Source: an uncultured Microcaldota archaeon
GTDB lineage: Archaea > Micrarchaeota > Micrarchaeia > Anstonellales > Anstonellaceae
NCBI GenBank assembly: GCA_903923795.1
Contig: CAIXYX010000101.1
Location: forward strand, 1-16,948
Direction of reading: 5' to 3'
DNA: 16,948 bases
Positions 1-7,699 of this stretch are shown in pieces. A program made the position numbers and the translations under genes. The stretch's first letter is position 1. Every line of letters begins with the position of its first letter. A model generated the notes under the pieces. It was not told the DNA's origin. It made no database searches and worked only from the letters and a program-made list of their open reading frames with translations.

Positions 1-945
1 CCTAAGAGCAGATGGCAAAAATTCGAGCGACGCGCTCGGGTGCGGCATGATTATTCTGTCCGCCCAATGGCTGAAGCGCGGTTCGGCCAGCACGCGGGCA
101 ACATCGCCCAAGACAGGCTCTATCGTCTTGCATTTGTTCAGTTTGATGTTCTCCTCCATCATTAAGACGGCATCCGGATTCAATTCGATGGCTATGATTT
201 TAGCGGGGCGAGCTCCGCCCGTGCCGCCTGACTTTTTTTCGGCGATGACGGCATAGGGCCCGACGCCGGCGAATAAAACAAGCACATTTTCGGCCCGCTT
301 GCCATCATTTCCAATCAAGCCCGCGATGCGCTTTCTCTCCGCCGCCATGCGGGGGTTGTAGTATGCCTTGTTCAGGTCGATGGCAAATGAGCAGCCATTC
401 TCCTTGCAAATGGTCTTTGTCTTCTGCTCGCCCGCAATCACGCTAACGGGCCGAATCCGATACGGCCCGCCCGTGCCCTCTTCTTTCTTGACCACGGTCT
501 TGACGTGCGGGTAGAGCTCCATGATGGCTTTGGCGATGACTGCCTGCTTTGGCGCGAGCGCTCCGCCTATTTCGAGCATGGCTATGTCACCCATCACGTC
601 GAAAGAGGTGAGCACGTGCTCCATCTCCTCCTTGCTCAGCGCGGGCTTTAGCCCATCAGCGCCCCTCATGGCCTCCAGCCTCTCTTTCAGCGAGCGGGGG
701 CGTGCGGAGGCCATATTCATCGTTTTGGTGGTGAAAAATCCCAAATGCGATTTCTCCACTTCTGCCCGACACTCAGTCCGAACCGGGATGAACACGAACC
801 TGCCGTCGCGTATTATGACAAAGCGCTCGTCCACCTGCCCCTTCTGGCGCAACTTTGTGATGATGTCCTGCGCCTGCAATGTGCGCACCCGCAAAGACAG
901 GGTTATCGCATGGCCCGTGTCTTTTCTTGTTGCTGCTTTTTGCAT
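1..945 (-). CDS. trm5: tRNA (guanine37-N1)-methyltransferase Trm5, 3' end cut off by the window edge
   Basis: The minus-strand frame is open from ATG at 945 to position 1 (315 codons, no stop), so the C-terminus lies outside. Trm5 uses S-adenosylmethionine to methylate N1 of G37 beside the anticodon, which prevents +1 frameshifting. Visible in order: a D1-like N-terminal domain (about residues 12-60) as in archaeal Trm5b; FDVMGDIAMLEI (115-126); YNPRMAAERKRI (196-207); the SAM-binding loop VLFAGVGPY (223-231); AIELNP (252-257) with ENIKLN; and MPHPSASLEFL (300-310). The last matches the position of the family's NLP motif, but the Asn is replaced by Pro. Trm5b proteins are usually near 330-390 residues, so perhaps 40-80 residues are missing. 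The start is supported by a TATA-like element 22-32 nt upstream. It is divergent from the TPR gene and I see no functional link to it. Confidence 0.92.
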   Translation of the reverse strand, partial: MQKAATRKDTGHAITLSLRVRTLQAQDIITKLRQKGQVDERFVIIRDGRFVFIPVRTECRAEVEKSHLGFFTTKTMNMASARPRSLKERLEAMRGADGLKPALSKEEMEHVLTSFDVMGDIAMLEIGGALAPKQAVIAKAIMELYPHVKTVVKKEEGTGGPYRIRPVSVIAGEQKTKTICKENGCSFAIDLNKAYYNPRMAAERKRIAGLIGNDGKRAENVLVLFAGVGPYAVIAEKKSGGTGGARPAKIIAIELNPDAVLMMEENIKLNKCKTIEPVLGDVARVLAEPRFSHWADRIIMPHPSASLEFLPSALR

Positions 946-966
946 ATCTTGATTTGGCTTTGGCGG

Positions 967-977
967 CCTTAAATAGC
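967..977 (-). promoter_or_regulatory. TATA-type promoter of trm5
   Basis: Read on the minus strand this is GCTATTTAAGG, close to the archaeal TATA consensus. Its centre lies about 26 nt upstream of the ATG at 945, the spacing expected if transcription starts at the start codon (leaderless mRNA). No Shine-Dalgarno sequence is seen before that ATG. Confidence 0.6.
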
Positions 978-1032
978 TGTGGCACAGCCGGTATGCGCCC
1001 CCGCCATTCTCCGACGGGCGGACGGCAGATTT

Positions 1033-1042
1033 GATTATAAAC
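1033..1042 (+). promoter_or_regulatory. TATA-type promoter of the TPR giant gene
   Basis: GATTATAAAC is centred about 25 nt before ATG 1063. The identical 10-mer, at nearly identical spacing, precedes the AbiE antitoxin start at 10514. This favours a leaderless transcript and the 1063 start over the in-frame GTG at 979, which lies upstream of this box. Confidence 0.6.
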
Positions 1043-1062
1043 CAAACGCCGGTATCATCTCC

Positions 1063-4000
1063 ATGCCAGAACCGCGCAGCATGAGAAAATACGTCGTGGA
1101 CGACCCCGAGCGGTACCTCAAGGGGAAACCCATCAGAACAGAGGACAAATACCTCACTGACGATGAGCTCAAAATAGCCCAGAACATGGATAACCGGTCG
1201 AATTCGCTCATGCAGACCCTTGTCTCCAAACAGCACGCCATCTTTTATTTGGGCAAAGGCAACCTGCAAAAGGCCGAGGAGAAATTCTGGGACGCGCTCA
1301 ACAATGACAGGAGCGGCGATAGTGACTTCTTCTACCGCAACAACCTCAAATCCATCGCCGACACATATTACAAGAACGCATTGGTGGCGGGCCTATGCGG
1401 AAAGACAAAACAGGCCGGCGAATTGCTTGCATCGGCGAAATACATCTATCAGAATCTCGCGGAAATTGACACCAGCCACGAACTTGCACAAATAGAGAAA
1501 AGGCAGTCCGAGATAGCGACGGGCGGCATAAGAAGGGAATTCGAGCGCATGCTATTTGATGCGGACAAGGCATTCCGCTCGGGAGATTTGTCCGGCTCGA
1601 TGAAACTGTACGAGCAGCTGCTGGCCCTTGACCAGAACCATTTCGAGACAAACATGAGGCTGGCGTATATTTACGCCAAAGAGGGGCTCAAGTCGGCCCA
1701 TGGAGGGGATTACGATAATTCCACGAGATATATGCAAATGGCCGAGTTCGCAATCAACAAGGCCAGAGGCAGTCCGCAGGCGGAGAACAACCTCGAATTT
1801 CGGGCCATTGAATCCGAAGTCTATTATTCTGGAGGATTTCTTCTTCAGGCGACAAATGATTTGGCGGGGGCGCGGGAAAAATATGACAAAGCAATCGAAG
1901 CCATACCCGGACGGTGGCAATATCATCTGGCGCGCGCCGACCTCATCGTGAGCATGCAGCACTCGACAAGAGAGGATTACGGCGTGGCGGCCAAAGACTA
2001 CGAATATGCGCTGTCAGAATCCGCTCTCGACGAATACAACAAGACGCATCCCATGGCCACAAAAACCCCCATAAACATCACCGACAACTCCCTGCTAAAA
2101 TTCGGCACTGAAATTCTGGATGAATTCATCGCCCCCCGCGCGGGCAGAAGCGAAAAAGAATATGCGCGGCAGAAGCTTTTTGAGGCCGAGAGGACGAGAA
2201 AACTGGCCTATTGCTATGAGGAGTCGGGCAGGCCGATTATGGCCGAGAAGACTTATCGCAAGGCCGAAAACATCGCCAAAAGCACCGAAGAATCGACAAA
2301 GACTATGCACGACAAGGCAGCCGCCCGCGAAACATTGGCTGCGGCGCAGAACGAAATCAGCATCATAGGCTACAGCCTCGAGACTCTTTCGTATTCATAC
2401 CTCAGATATGCCGGCGAATATGCGGGCAAGGCATTGCGGGAGATTGACAAGCTCGGGGCAGGCGGCAAATGGATTGACGTACAGAATGCCTGGAGCCGCC
2501 TTGGCGGCGACAATGCGCAAATATATTACGCGTCCGCGATTCAGCTCGATTCGAAAAATGCATATGCGCATGACGGATTGGCCGGACTCTATTTGAGGTT
2601 CGCCCAAGAGTTCATCCGCACCGAGGGCAGCGCGCCGCCGTACAAGAAAAGCGGGGACATCATACTCCAGTATTTGGAGGGGGCGGACAAGCAATATTCT
2701 CTTGCTTATTCGGTATTCGGCATCGGCAACGCGGGCGCGCCGGAGAAGACGGATTGGGCCGAGACGAAATATCTCATGGCCGCGTATTACATGAAGCAAG
2801 AGGACATGGCAGGCTATGACAAGGCATTCACAACGCTGACAAGCGCGATGGAGATGAATCCGAATTTGCCGGAATACAGAAACAAGATGAAAGAGCTGGC
2901 CGACGCATACACCGGACTCGGGTACCGCCTCGTGCATCCGGGCGATGGTCCTGCGCATTACTCTTGGGCCGAGAAGGAGGAGGCCGATGAGGCTTTCAAC
3001 AAAGCCATCGGCATCTGCGCAAGTCTGGGGCTCGGGCCTAATGCTGCCGCATATGACGGATTGGCCGACAACCAGTACAAGAACGCCACCGTGAGAAAAG
3101 ACTGGGATGCGGATGAGCTGAAAAAATGCGTCCCGCTCTATGAGGAGGCGCTAAGATACGAGACTGACAAAAAAGCGCGCGGGGAGATGCTCTACAAGCT
3201 CTCGCTCATGCACGACAGGCTGGGAGACTCAAAGAGCGCGAAGGAGGAGAAGCGCGAGGCCATAGCGTCGGGCGGCACAATCGGGCATGCGATGGAATTT
3301 TTGGAGCGCTCGAAAGAGAATACGAAGGCGGGGCTTTATGACAACCTGCGCTTGCCGCCGAAAACCAACCTCGAGCAGGCGCAGGAAGATTTGAAGAAAG
3401 CGCTTGAGCTCGACCCGCACAACGGCCAGATTTTGGAGCAGATGAGAAAACTCTCGCTCGAATTCTACAACTCCGCCATGGGCAATTTCGCATATCACAC
3501 GCCCGCTGGCAAGAAGATGCAGTATTTGGAGAATGCCGCCCTGCTCGACCCGCAGAACTGCCGCGCGCACTTGGAGCTTTCCAAAATCTATCTGCAGAAA
3601 AACGACCTCGATAATGCCAAAACAGAATACGAGGCCGCATACGGCAGCTTGGAGCAGGGCACGCGCACGCTCGCGCAGGCGGATGCGGATGCGCTCAGAT
3701 ATGATGTGCGCCAGCAGAGATGGGAACTCGCGAAACAATATGTGAAAAGAGGCTGGACGCTCATAAATCCTCGCGAGATTTTGCGGGCGAATCAGGAGCC
3801 GGAAAGAGCGACTGATGAGCAATACAAATCCGCGTTGGCGGATTTCACCACAGCGCTCAAGCTCGACCCTACATCTGCAAATGCGCATTATTGCTATGCC
3901 TTGGCACATGGGGAGATGAGGCGGCGCGCAGGCCTTCCTCTCGACGATGAATTCGCGCGGCACATGACACTGGCGGTGAATTCCGACCCCACCCTGCAGG

Positions 4001-7000
4001 CGGGCTACCAGAAACTCATAGAATATTTCATCAGCTCCGATGACGCCGAGAAGACTGTGGAGGCGGCAACGGCATACCTGCGTCTCTTGGAGAATATACG
4101 CAATGAGACTTCGCGCGAAAATTGGCAGAACGAGCGGGAGATAGTCAAGACGCATGTGAGCCGGGGGATTGGCGAGCAGCGCTTGGGCGACTATAATCTC
4201 GCCATAGAGGATTTGACGATAGCGCTTGAGCTCATGGGGCAAAAAGAGCTCGCTTTTATGGACGAGCAGATAGCGCAGGCGCGCAGAATCAAGGCCGACG
4301 GCCACAAGAGCCTCAAGCAATATGCGCAGGCGAACGAGGATTATTCGCGCGTCATCGAATTGCTCGGCCCAAACAGCCAGACGCTCAATGACAAGTCATA
4401 TGCCGACCTCATGCATGCATTTTATGGCAGGGGCATCGGCAACAAGGCGCTCGGCCAAAACGAGCAGGCGCTCGATGACCTCTCGAATGCCATCCGCCTC
4501 TCTGACGCGCGCGGTCTCTATGGAAATGACTTCGCAGATATATGCACAACATACCTCCTCATGCGCATCGAGCTCGGACGCACGGACGGAATTGTGGAGG
4601 AGACGGAGCGCCTCGCGTCGAAGATAGACCGCCCGCCTCTGGAATTCGCAGGCATATATTACGCGTGCAGCCAAAAAATGCATGATGCGGGCAATTCGAA
4701 AAAAGAGCTCGAATGCCTCGACAAGGCCATTCGCATCGAGCCATCATCGCCGAAATCTGCCGGATACCGCTTCGCGCGCGCCAAAATACTTGTTGAAATG
4801 AGCCAAGAGGAGCGCGCCATGCATGATTTGGATTTCGTCATCTCGCGCGAGTGGGCGAATGTTGATGCGAGAGTCATGCGCGCAGGAATATGCCGCCGTC
4901 AGCACCGCTACATTGAGGCTCTCTCGGATTATGACGCCGCGCTAAAGATTGACTCGAAAATGTCTGCCGCATACATCGGACGCGCCGAGACAAATTATTC
5001 CATACTCTTCGGCGCATATTCAAGCGGCGAGGTGACGAGCATCCCGCTCTTTAGCGGCACATATGACGAAGTGGTGGCCGAATTCACCAAGCGCGGCGTG
5101 ACGCTCAAGGAGAACCAGAAAAACATCCTGCGCGGCTCGGAGAAGAACAGCATAGTGGCGGGCGGGGAAATCTACCTCATTGACGGGAGCGGGAGCAGGC
5201 TCATCATCTCCCAGGAGCATGACCCCAAGCGCGAGGCGTATTATTCGCAGTTGGAGAAAAATCCGGATAAGACTATTCAGCAGAGCATATTGGACGACAT
5301 CGCATCTGCAAAAGAATTTGCAAAAACTTCTGCAAATGCGAAAGATGACAAAGGCTTCGCGGCAACTCTCGGGCATTTGGAGCAGGACATCGCCCGCTTC
5401 GGACCCCTGCCCAACCTCGGCCGCCACACGCCCGAGCAGCTCGTTGCTTGCGAATGGTCGGGGACATTTGAGAGCGTTTATCAAAAAGACAAATTCTGGC
5501 AGGTGAGAAGCATCGCCGGCCATTATGCCGAGATAGACCGCACCATCGAAGTGTTGGCGACAGACTCGCGATTCAGGGACGCATACAGGCTGCAGCCGGG
5601 GAATTTCCCCAGATATTGGGGAAGGAGCATGCTCACATATGAGGAATACATACGCCAGGTCTCGTTCATGTACGCGAATCAGGATAGGACAGGCGTGTCG
5701 GCATTGCTGCAGGTTTCCCACGCATTGGCCGAGAGCCATTTCCATTTCAGGGTCAATGGGCGCAACGGGGCCGGGCTGAACCAGTTCACAGGAAGCGGGG
5801 CAGAGACTGCCACGCGCAATTCCACCCGTGCAGATGGAGTCTTGGAACAGTATGGATTCGGCGCGCTTGGCTGCCCCATGGGCCATTATTATGACCATGA
5901 ATTGGCGGATTGGAGAGTTGGGCCTGATTCGAAGATATATGAATATTCGAAAAAAGACGAAAAAAGCGTGCGCATCAAGGCCGTGTTCGACCCGGACATG
6001 ACAGACCCGATAATCTCCATGCTCTATTTTGATTACCATGTGCTTGGCAACAAGTACTACCCGACAGAGGGCCAGTTGACGGAACACATGGTGTTCGACA
6101 ACGCGATGAAATACAACGACAATAAGGTGCCGTATGCCACGCAGGTCTCGCGCCATTACGAGAGACTCTATTCGCTTGTGGGCGGGCAGCCGATTCTGCC
6201 GGCAGGGCAGGATTATGCGGGTGCGAGGATGGATGGCGGGCGGATGGAACAGACGCAGCAGGCCGGGCAGACGCCACCGACCGGACGCATGGCTCAAACC
6301 ACCAAGACTCCTGCAGAAGCAGGCCCGTTCATAAAACCGAGCGCAAATGAGACAAAACAATTCGTGCTCGTGAAGTTCGACCCACGAAAGCTCAATTACC
6401 ATTTAGGCGAGGAGGCCATGAGCGCGGATGAGGCCGCAGGCGCAATCAACGCATCGCCATATGCCGGAGAGATGCCATTCGCCATATTTACGGGAGTCTA
6501 TTACGATATATCGAGAGGTCTGCAGAAGCCCGAGGGGCCGATAGTAATCAAAGAAACTCTTGTGAGCGATTTCAACCGCCAGAAGATGGACAAGAATTAT
6601 CGCACATTATGGGTGGACAAGGCCGGCCATGCGCACATCGAGCCCACCCTCGCATTCATCGGCCGCATAGATGATTCGGGCTACTGCCCCGGAGTGGAGT
6701 TCGCCATAAGCAACAAGCCGCAGATTGCAAAAGATGGAAAATATATCGAGGTCCACGACGTTACCGGTGATTTGAAAGCCAAGCGCACGGCGATCATGAT
6801 AGCGGCAGATGGCTCGCTCATGACCGTTGCCACCAAGACGGAGATGACATACCGCGAGCTCTATGACGCGCTCAAAGCAGAGAAAGTCCCATTCAAGGAC
6901 ATACTAATGCTCGACGGCGGCAAATCCACCACAATGGATGTGCCGGGCATGGGCATCTACATCACGACTTCGCGCAAGATGGGCAATTACCTGTATGTGG

Positions 7001-7008
7001 AGAATTAG
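1063..7008 (+). CDS. Giant TPR protein with lysozyme/SLT-like and C-terminal NAGPA-type phosphodiester glycosidase domains
   Basis: 1981 residues from ATG 1063. The frame stays open back to GTG 979, but the TATA box at 1033-1042 argues for 1063; ATG 1081 is another option. Residues about 35-1315 form an array of degenerate TPRs (at least 15 recognisable, for example LKKALELDPHN and FTTALKLDPTSANAHY). An uncharacterised spacer (1328-1520) follows. A lysozyme/SLT-like domain (about 1523-1708) has AESHF with candidate catalytic Glu1557, then GAGLNQFTGSGA and a late KYNDNKVPYATQV. A Gln/Thr/Gly-rich linker spans 1710-1766. A NAGPA-type domain (1767-1981) has KRTAIMIAADGS and LDGGKSTTM. NAGPA enzymes cleave glycan phosphodiesters and SLT enzymes cleave peptidoglycan glycan strands. 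There is no signal peptide or membrane segment, so the location is unclear. The fold assignments come from motifs; the physiological substrate is unknown. Confidence 0.85.
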   Translation: MPEPRSMRKYVVDDPERYLKGKPIRTEDKYLTDDELKIAQNMDNRSNSLMQTLVSKQHAIFYLGKGNLQKAEEKFWDALNNDRSGDSDFFYRNNLKSIADTYYKNALVAGLCGKTKQAGELLASAKYIYQNLAEIDTSHELAQIEKRQSEIATGGIRREFERMLFDADKAFRSGDLSGSMKLYEQLLALDQNHFETNMRLAYIYAKEGLKSAHGGDYDNSTRYMQMAEFAINKARGSPQAENNLEFRAIESEVYYSGGFLLQATNDLAGAREKYDKAIEAIPGRWQYHLARADLIVSMQHSTREDYGVAAKDYEYALSESALDEYNKTHPMATKTPINITDNSLLKFGTEILDEFIAPRAGRSEKEYARQKLFEAERTRKLAYCYEESGRPIMAEKTYRKAENIAKSTEESTKTMHDKAAARETLAAAQNEISIIGYSLETLSYSYLRYAGEYAGKALREIDKLGAGGKWIDVQNAWSRLGGDNAQIYYASAIQLDSKNAYAHDGLAGLYLRFAQEFIRTEGSAPPYKKSGDIILQYLEGADKQYSLAYSVFGIGNAGAPEKTDWAETKYLMAAYYMKQEDMAGYDKAFTTLTSAMEMNPNLPEYRNKMKELADAYTGLGYRLVHPGDGPAHYSWAEKEEADEAFNKAIGICASLGLGPNAAAYDGLADNQYKNATVRKDWDADELKKCVPLYEEALRYETDKKARGEMLYKLSLMHDRLGDSKSAKEEKREAIASGGTIGHAMEFLERSKENTKAGLYDNLRLPPKTNLEQAQEDLKKALELDPHNGQILEQMRKLSLEFYNSAMGNFAYHTPAGKKMQYLENAALLDPQNCRAHLELSKIYLQKNDLDNAKTEYEAAYGSLEQGTRTLAQADADALRYDVRQQRWELAKQYVKRGWTLINPREILRANQEPERATDEQYKSALADFTTALKLDPTSANAHYCYALAHGEMRRRAGLPLDDEFARHMTLAVNSDPTLQAGYQKLIEYFISSDDAEKTVEAATAYLRLLENIRNETSRENWQNEREIVKTHVSRGIGEQRLGDYNLAIEDLTIALELMGQKELAFMDEQIAQARRIKADGHKSLKQYAQANEDYSRVIELLGPNSQTLNDKSYADLMHAFYGRGIGNKALGQNEQALDDLSNAIRLSDARGLYGNDFADICTTYLLMRIELGRTDGIVEETERLASKIDRPPLEFAGIYYACSQKMHDAGNSKKELECLDKAIRIEPSSPKSAGYRFARAKILVEMSQEERAMHDLDFVISREWANVDARVMRAGICRRQHRYIEALSDYDAALKIDSKMSAAYIGRAETNYSILFGAYSSGEVTSIPLFSGTYDEVVAEFTKRGVTLKENQKNILRGSEKNSIVAGGEIYLIDGSGSRLIISQEHDPKREAYYSQLEKNPDKTIQQSILDDIASAKEFAKTSANAKDDKGFAATLGHLEQDIARFGPLPNLGRHTPEQLVACEWSGTFESVYQKDKFWQVRSIAGHYAEIDRTIEVLATDSRFRDAYRLQPGNFPRYWGRSMLTYEEYIRQVSFMYANQDRTGVSALLQVSHALAESHFHFRVNGRNGAGLNQFTGSGAETATRNSTRADGVLEQYGFGALGCPMGHYYDHELADWRVGPDSKIYEYSKKDEKSVRIKAVFDPDMTDPIISMLYFDYHVLGNKYYPTEGQLTEHMVFDNAMKYNDNKVPYATQVSRHYERLYSLVGGQPILPAGQDYAGARMDGGRMEQTQQAGQTPPTGRMAQTTKTPAEAGPFIKPSANETKQFVLVKFDPRKLNYHLGEEAMSADEAAGAINASPYAGEMPFAIFTGVYYDISRGLQKPEGPIVIKETLVSDFNRQKMDKNYRTLWVDKAGHAHIEPTLAFIGRIDDSGYCPGVEFAISNKPQIAKDGKYIEVHDVTGDLKAKRTAIMIAADGSLMTVATKTEMTYRELYDALKAEKVPFKDILMLDGGKSTTMDVPGMGIYITTSRKMGNYLYVEN
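1165..5010 (+). other. TPR superhelix region of the giant protein
   Basis: About 1280 residues of helical hairpins. Most carry the TPR spacing of small residues plus the closing D/P pattern (LDPHN, LDPQN, LDPTS, IEPSS, IDSKM), and several repeats are longer than 34 residues because of inserts. TPR arrays bind proteins or peptides, so this part probably scaffolds or recruits a partner. The partner is not evident from the context. Confidence 0.85.
5629..6186 (+). other. Lysozyme/lytic-transglycosylase-like (SLT) domain
   Basis: The order of landmarks matches lysozyme-fold transglycosylases: a helix ending in ALAESHFHF (catalytic-type Glu1557, codon 5731-5733), a short loop, GAGLNQFTGSGAE in place of GAxGLMQ-type motifs, and a C-terminal helix with YNDNKVPYATQVSRHYERL, where the family has YN-G...Y...V. 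Seen by eye only. Whether it is catalytic is an inference. Confidence 0.65.
6361..7005 (+). other. NAGPA-type phosphodiester glycosidase domain
   Basis: It begins with FVLVKFDPRKLNYHL, the typical opening strand. It continues with KAKRTAIMIAADGSLM (family RTAIG...dG), a helix TYRELYDALKAEKVP, and LDGGKSTTM (family LDGGGSTTM). The third Gly of the hallmark is Lys1954 here. The family includes the mannose-6-phosphate uncovering enzyme and bacterial exopolysaccharide or wall enzymes, all usually extracytoplasmic. Confidence 0.8.
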
Positions 7009-7057
7009 GCATCATGGAACTTGGAAATGCCGGCGCAAAAGACAGGCTTTTATTATA

Positions 7058-7071
7058 GGGATCAGAATCCC
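7058..7071. promoter_or_regulatory. Inverted repeat GGGAT-caga-ATCCC
   Basis: Perfect 5-bp arms with a 4-nt spacer, 50 nt after the stop of the giant gene and about 37 nt upstream of the MNT operon TATA box. The GGGAT/ATCCC half-sites recur in the larger dyad at 7122-7155, so it may be an accessory operator. It could instead be a small RNA hairpin in the 3' end of the upstream transcript. Confidence 0.4.
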
Positions 7072-7107
7072 GGACAGTTCGATATGCCATCACGGGAGGC
7101 GGGCAGA

Positions 7108-7116
7108 TTTATATAC
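7108..7116 (+). promoter_or_regulatory. TATA box of the MNT-HEPN-RlaP operon
   Basis: TTTATATAC is a near-consensus archaeal TATA element. Transcription would start around 7135-7142, inside the dyad operator. That leaves a leader of about 25-30 nt before ATG 7166, unlike the leaderless genes elsewhere in this window. Confidence 0.65.
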
Positions 7117-7121
7117 TTTCT

Positions 7122-7155
7122 ATCCTAAATGGGATAATGTTATCCCGTTTGGGGT
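7122..7155. promoter_or_regulatory. 34-bp dyad operator over the transcription start of the MNT operon
   Basis: The core is a perfect inverted repeat GGGATAA-TG-TTATCCC (7131-7146). The symmetry extends outward with AAA/TTT and CC/GG, so 12 of 14 base pairs match in each arm (7124-7137 against 7140-7153). It lies just downstream of the TATA box, where a bound dimer would block RNA polymerase. The wHTH of the first gene is the obvious candidate binder (autoregulation, inferred). Confidence 0.7.
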
Positions 7156-7165
7156 AAGTGATATT

Positions 7166-7699
7166 ATGGAGGCATTCGAGCTACTCACATACAAAGGCGC
7201 GCGGGAATTGTTCGAAACACTCTCGCACTACCCAAGGCGGCAGTTCAGCATCAACCAGCTTGCCAAAACGTCGCATCTGCCGTTCACATCCACATGGAAG
7301 CTGGTGCAGAAATTCGACCGGGCCCAGTTGGTCGAAACCAACCTTATAGGCAAGACCCGGACGGTCCAGTATAAGGAAAGCCCCTACTCCAAGCTTGTGG
7401 GCTCGATGATCAGGATGAGCAAATCTTATCAGGCGCTCTCGTTGCCCGAGCTAAAACGCATTTTGAGGGAAAAAAAGCGGGTGCAAGAAGCATATCTTTT
7501 CGGAAGCGTCGCCATCCATAAAGAGAAGCTGGAAAGCGACATCGATGTCGCCCTATTGTTGGACAAGCCGATTGATCGGACTTCGTTTGTGTCTGCCATG
7601 AATGATAAATACGGAGTCAATATCATTCCCATAACGTTTTATTCAAAGGACGAGTTTGATGGTTTCCTGCAAGAAAAGAAAACGGTGAGGCTGAAATGA
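7166..7699 (+). CDS. wHTH-MNT nucleotidyltransferase, probable antitoxin and autoregulator of a HEPN-MNT module
   Basis: 177 residues from ATG 7166; the frame is open further upstream but runs into the giant gene, and the promoter lies at 7108. Residues about 1-70 form a winged helix-turn-helix (FSINQLAKTSHLPFTSTWK as the recognition region, TRTVQYK as the wing). Residues about 100-177 form a minimal nucleotidyltransferase: YLFGSVAIHKEKLESDIDVAL gives GS (113-114) and the metal-binding pair D125/D127. The usual third acidic residue appears replaced by Asn in YGVNIIPI (N152). MNT antitoxins neutralise HEPN toxins by binding or AMPylation. Here binding alone may be the mode if N152 abolishes catalysis. 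It overlaps the next gene by 4 nt (ATGA). Confidence 0.85.
   Translation: MEAFELLTYKGARELFETLSHYPRRQFSINQLAKTSHLPFTSTWKLVQKFDRAQLVETNLIGKTRTVQYKESPYSKLVGSMIRMSKSYQALSLPELKRILREKKRVQEAYLFGSVAIHKEKLESDIDVALLLDKPIDRTSFVSAMNDKYGVNIIPITFYSKDEFDGFLQEKKTVRLK

Noticed and set aside
521..952. Plus-strand open frames across 47-972
   Set aside because: They are antisense to the trm5 frame, which has clear family motifs and a promoter; their protein sequences look like shadow translations.
979..1062. N-terminal extension of the giant protein from GTG 979
   Set aside because: The TATA box at 1033-1042 lies inside it, at leaderless distance from ATG 1063, and the extra 28 residues show no signal peptide or domain.
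3229..4320. Long minus-strand open frame opposite the TPR region
   Set aside because: It mirrors the TPR codons; the Leu/Arg-rich pattern follows from the reverse complement of Glu/Ala/Lys/Leu codons.
5020..6402. Long minus-strand open frame opposite the lysozyme-like domain
   Set aside because: It is a frame shadow of a GC-rich coding region; the plus-strand product has recognisable domains while this one has a Cys/His/Arg-rich random composition.
6938..7165. N-terminal extension of the MNT protein overlapping the giant gene
   Set aside because: The extension would cross the promoter and operator and has no family similarity; the winged helix starts at ATG 7166.
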